From Mariprofundaceae bacterium (GTDB lineage: Bacteria > Pseudomonadota > Zetaproteobacteria > Mariprofundales > Mariprofundaceae), in contig JALVTX010000219.1 in the NCBI GenBank assembly GCA_027035825.1, forward strand, positions 1 through 5,936: a stretch of DNA of 5,936 bases, in the 5' to 3' direction. This document shows positions 5,903 through 5,936 of the stretch, one piece after another; position 1 is the stretch's first letter, and each line of letters opens with the position of its first letter. The translations under genes were made by a program, and so were the position numbers. Under the pieces are notes generated by a model. It had not been told where the DNA came from, searched no databases, and saw nothing but the letters and a program-made list of their open reading frames with translations.

Positions 5903-5936
5903 ATGCGGATTATAGGGATGCCTGGGGCGATTTGTC
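5903..5936 (+). CDS. Start of an unidentified gene, cut by the window edge
   Basis: ATG at 5903 with a near-ideal ribosome-binding site, AAGGAGG (5891-5897), 5 nt upstream. The readable product is MRIIGMPGAIC, then the window ends. Eleven residues are too few for identification. The preceding TGTC/GACA motifs and the SD-masking inverted repeat would fit a transposase gene, but this is a guess. Confidence 0.45.
   Translation, partial: MRIIGMPGAIC

Overview
This is a GC-rich chromosomal window, probably from a gamma- or betaproteobacterium. Three things support that placement: an anmK gene divergent from a tyrosyl-tRNA synthetase of the HLGH/KMSKS type 2 (TyrZ-like) subfamily, GTAG-type REP palindromes between genes, and a CRP-like TGTGA-N6-TCAC(G) site. 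A monoheme outer-membrane protein gene hints at a respiratory or chemolithotrophic lifestyle, but that is inference and no species can be named from this sequence.

Layout. Positions 1-96 (minus) carry the first 32 codons of anmK (anhydro-N-acetylmuramic acid kinase). A 66-bp divergent spacer leads to a plus-strand cluster: tyrS (163-1350), a small SEC-C zinc-motif protein of unknown function (GTG start at 1436, to 2143) and a TPR-sulfotransferase fusion (2153-3880). The gap before the SEC-C gene is 85 bp and the gap before the sulfotransferase is 9 bp. The two downstream genes are almost certainly co-transcribed; read-through from tyrS is likely because no terminator is visible.

The 401 bp between 3881 and 4281 hold no gene. 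The first part contains three copies of a GTAG-type REP hairpin (TTCA loop, covarying stems), one of them inverted to form a REP doublet, and two copies of a CACAAAG-rich imperfect inverted repeat. The second part is the upstream region of the next gene. It has a perfect 19-bp palindrome at 4141-4159 and a 14-bp palindrome at 4183-4196 that fits a CRP-family site.

Positions 4282-5634 encode a 450-residue exported protein with one CXXCH haem-binding motif just after the signal peptide, followed by about 390 residues of porin-like beta-strand-rich sequence. The architecture is that of a cytochrome-porin fusion, reminiscent of Cyc2-type outer-membrane cytochromes, and this is the most interesting gene here. 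It ends with a UUCG-loop hairpin and a strong rho-independent terminator (5657-5685).

Positions 5702-5766 hold a fourth REP copy followed by a third, diverged copy of the CACAAAG-type element. The last 125 bp contain TGTC/GACA motifs that may mark the end of a mobile element. A 9-bp inverted repeat buries a near-perfect Shine-Dalgarno sequence, and the first 11 codons of a further gene run off the window.
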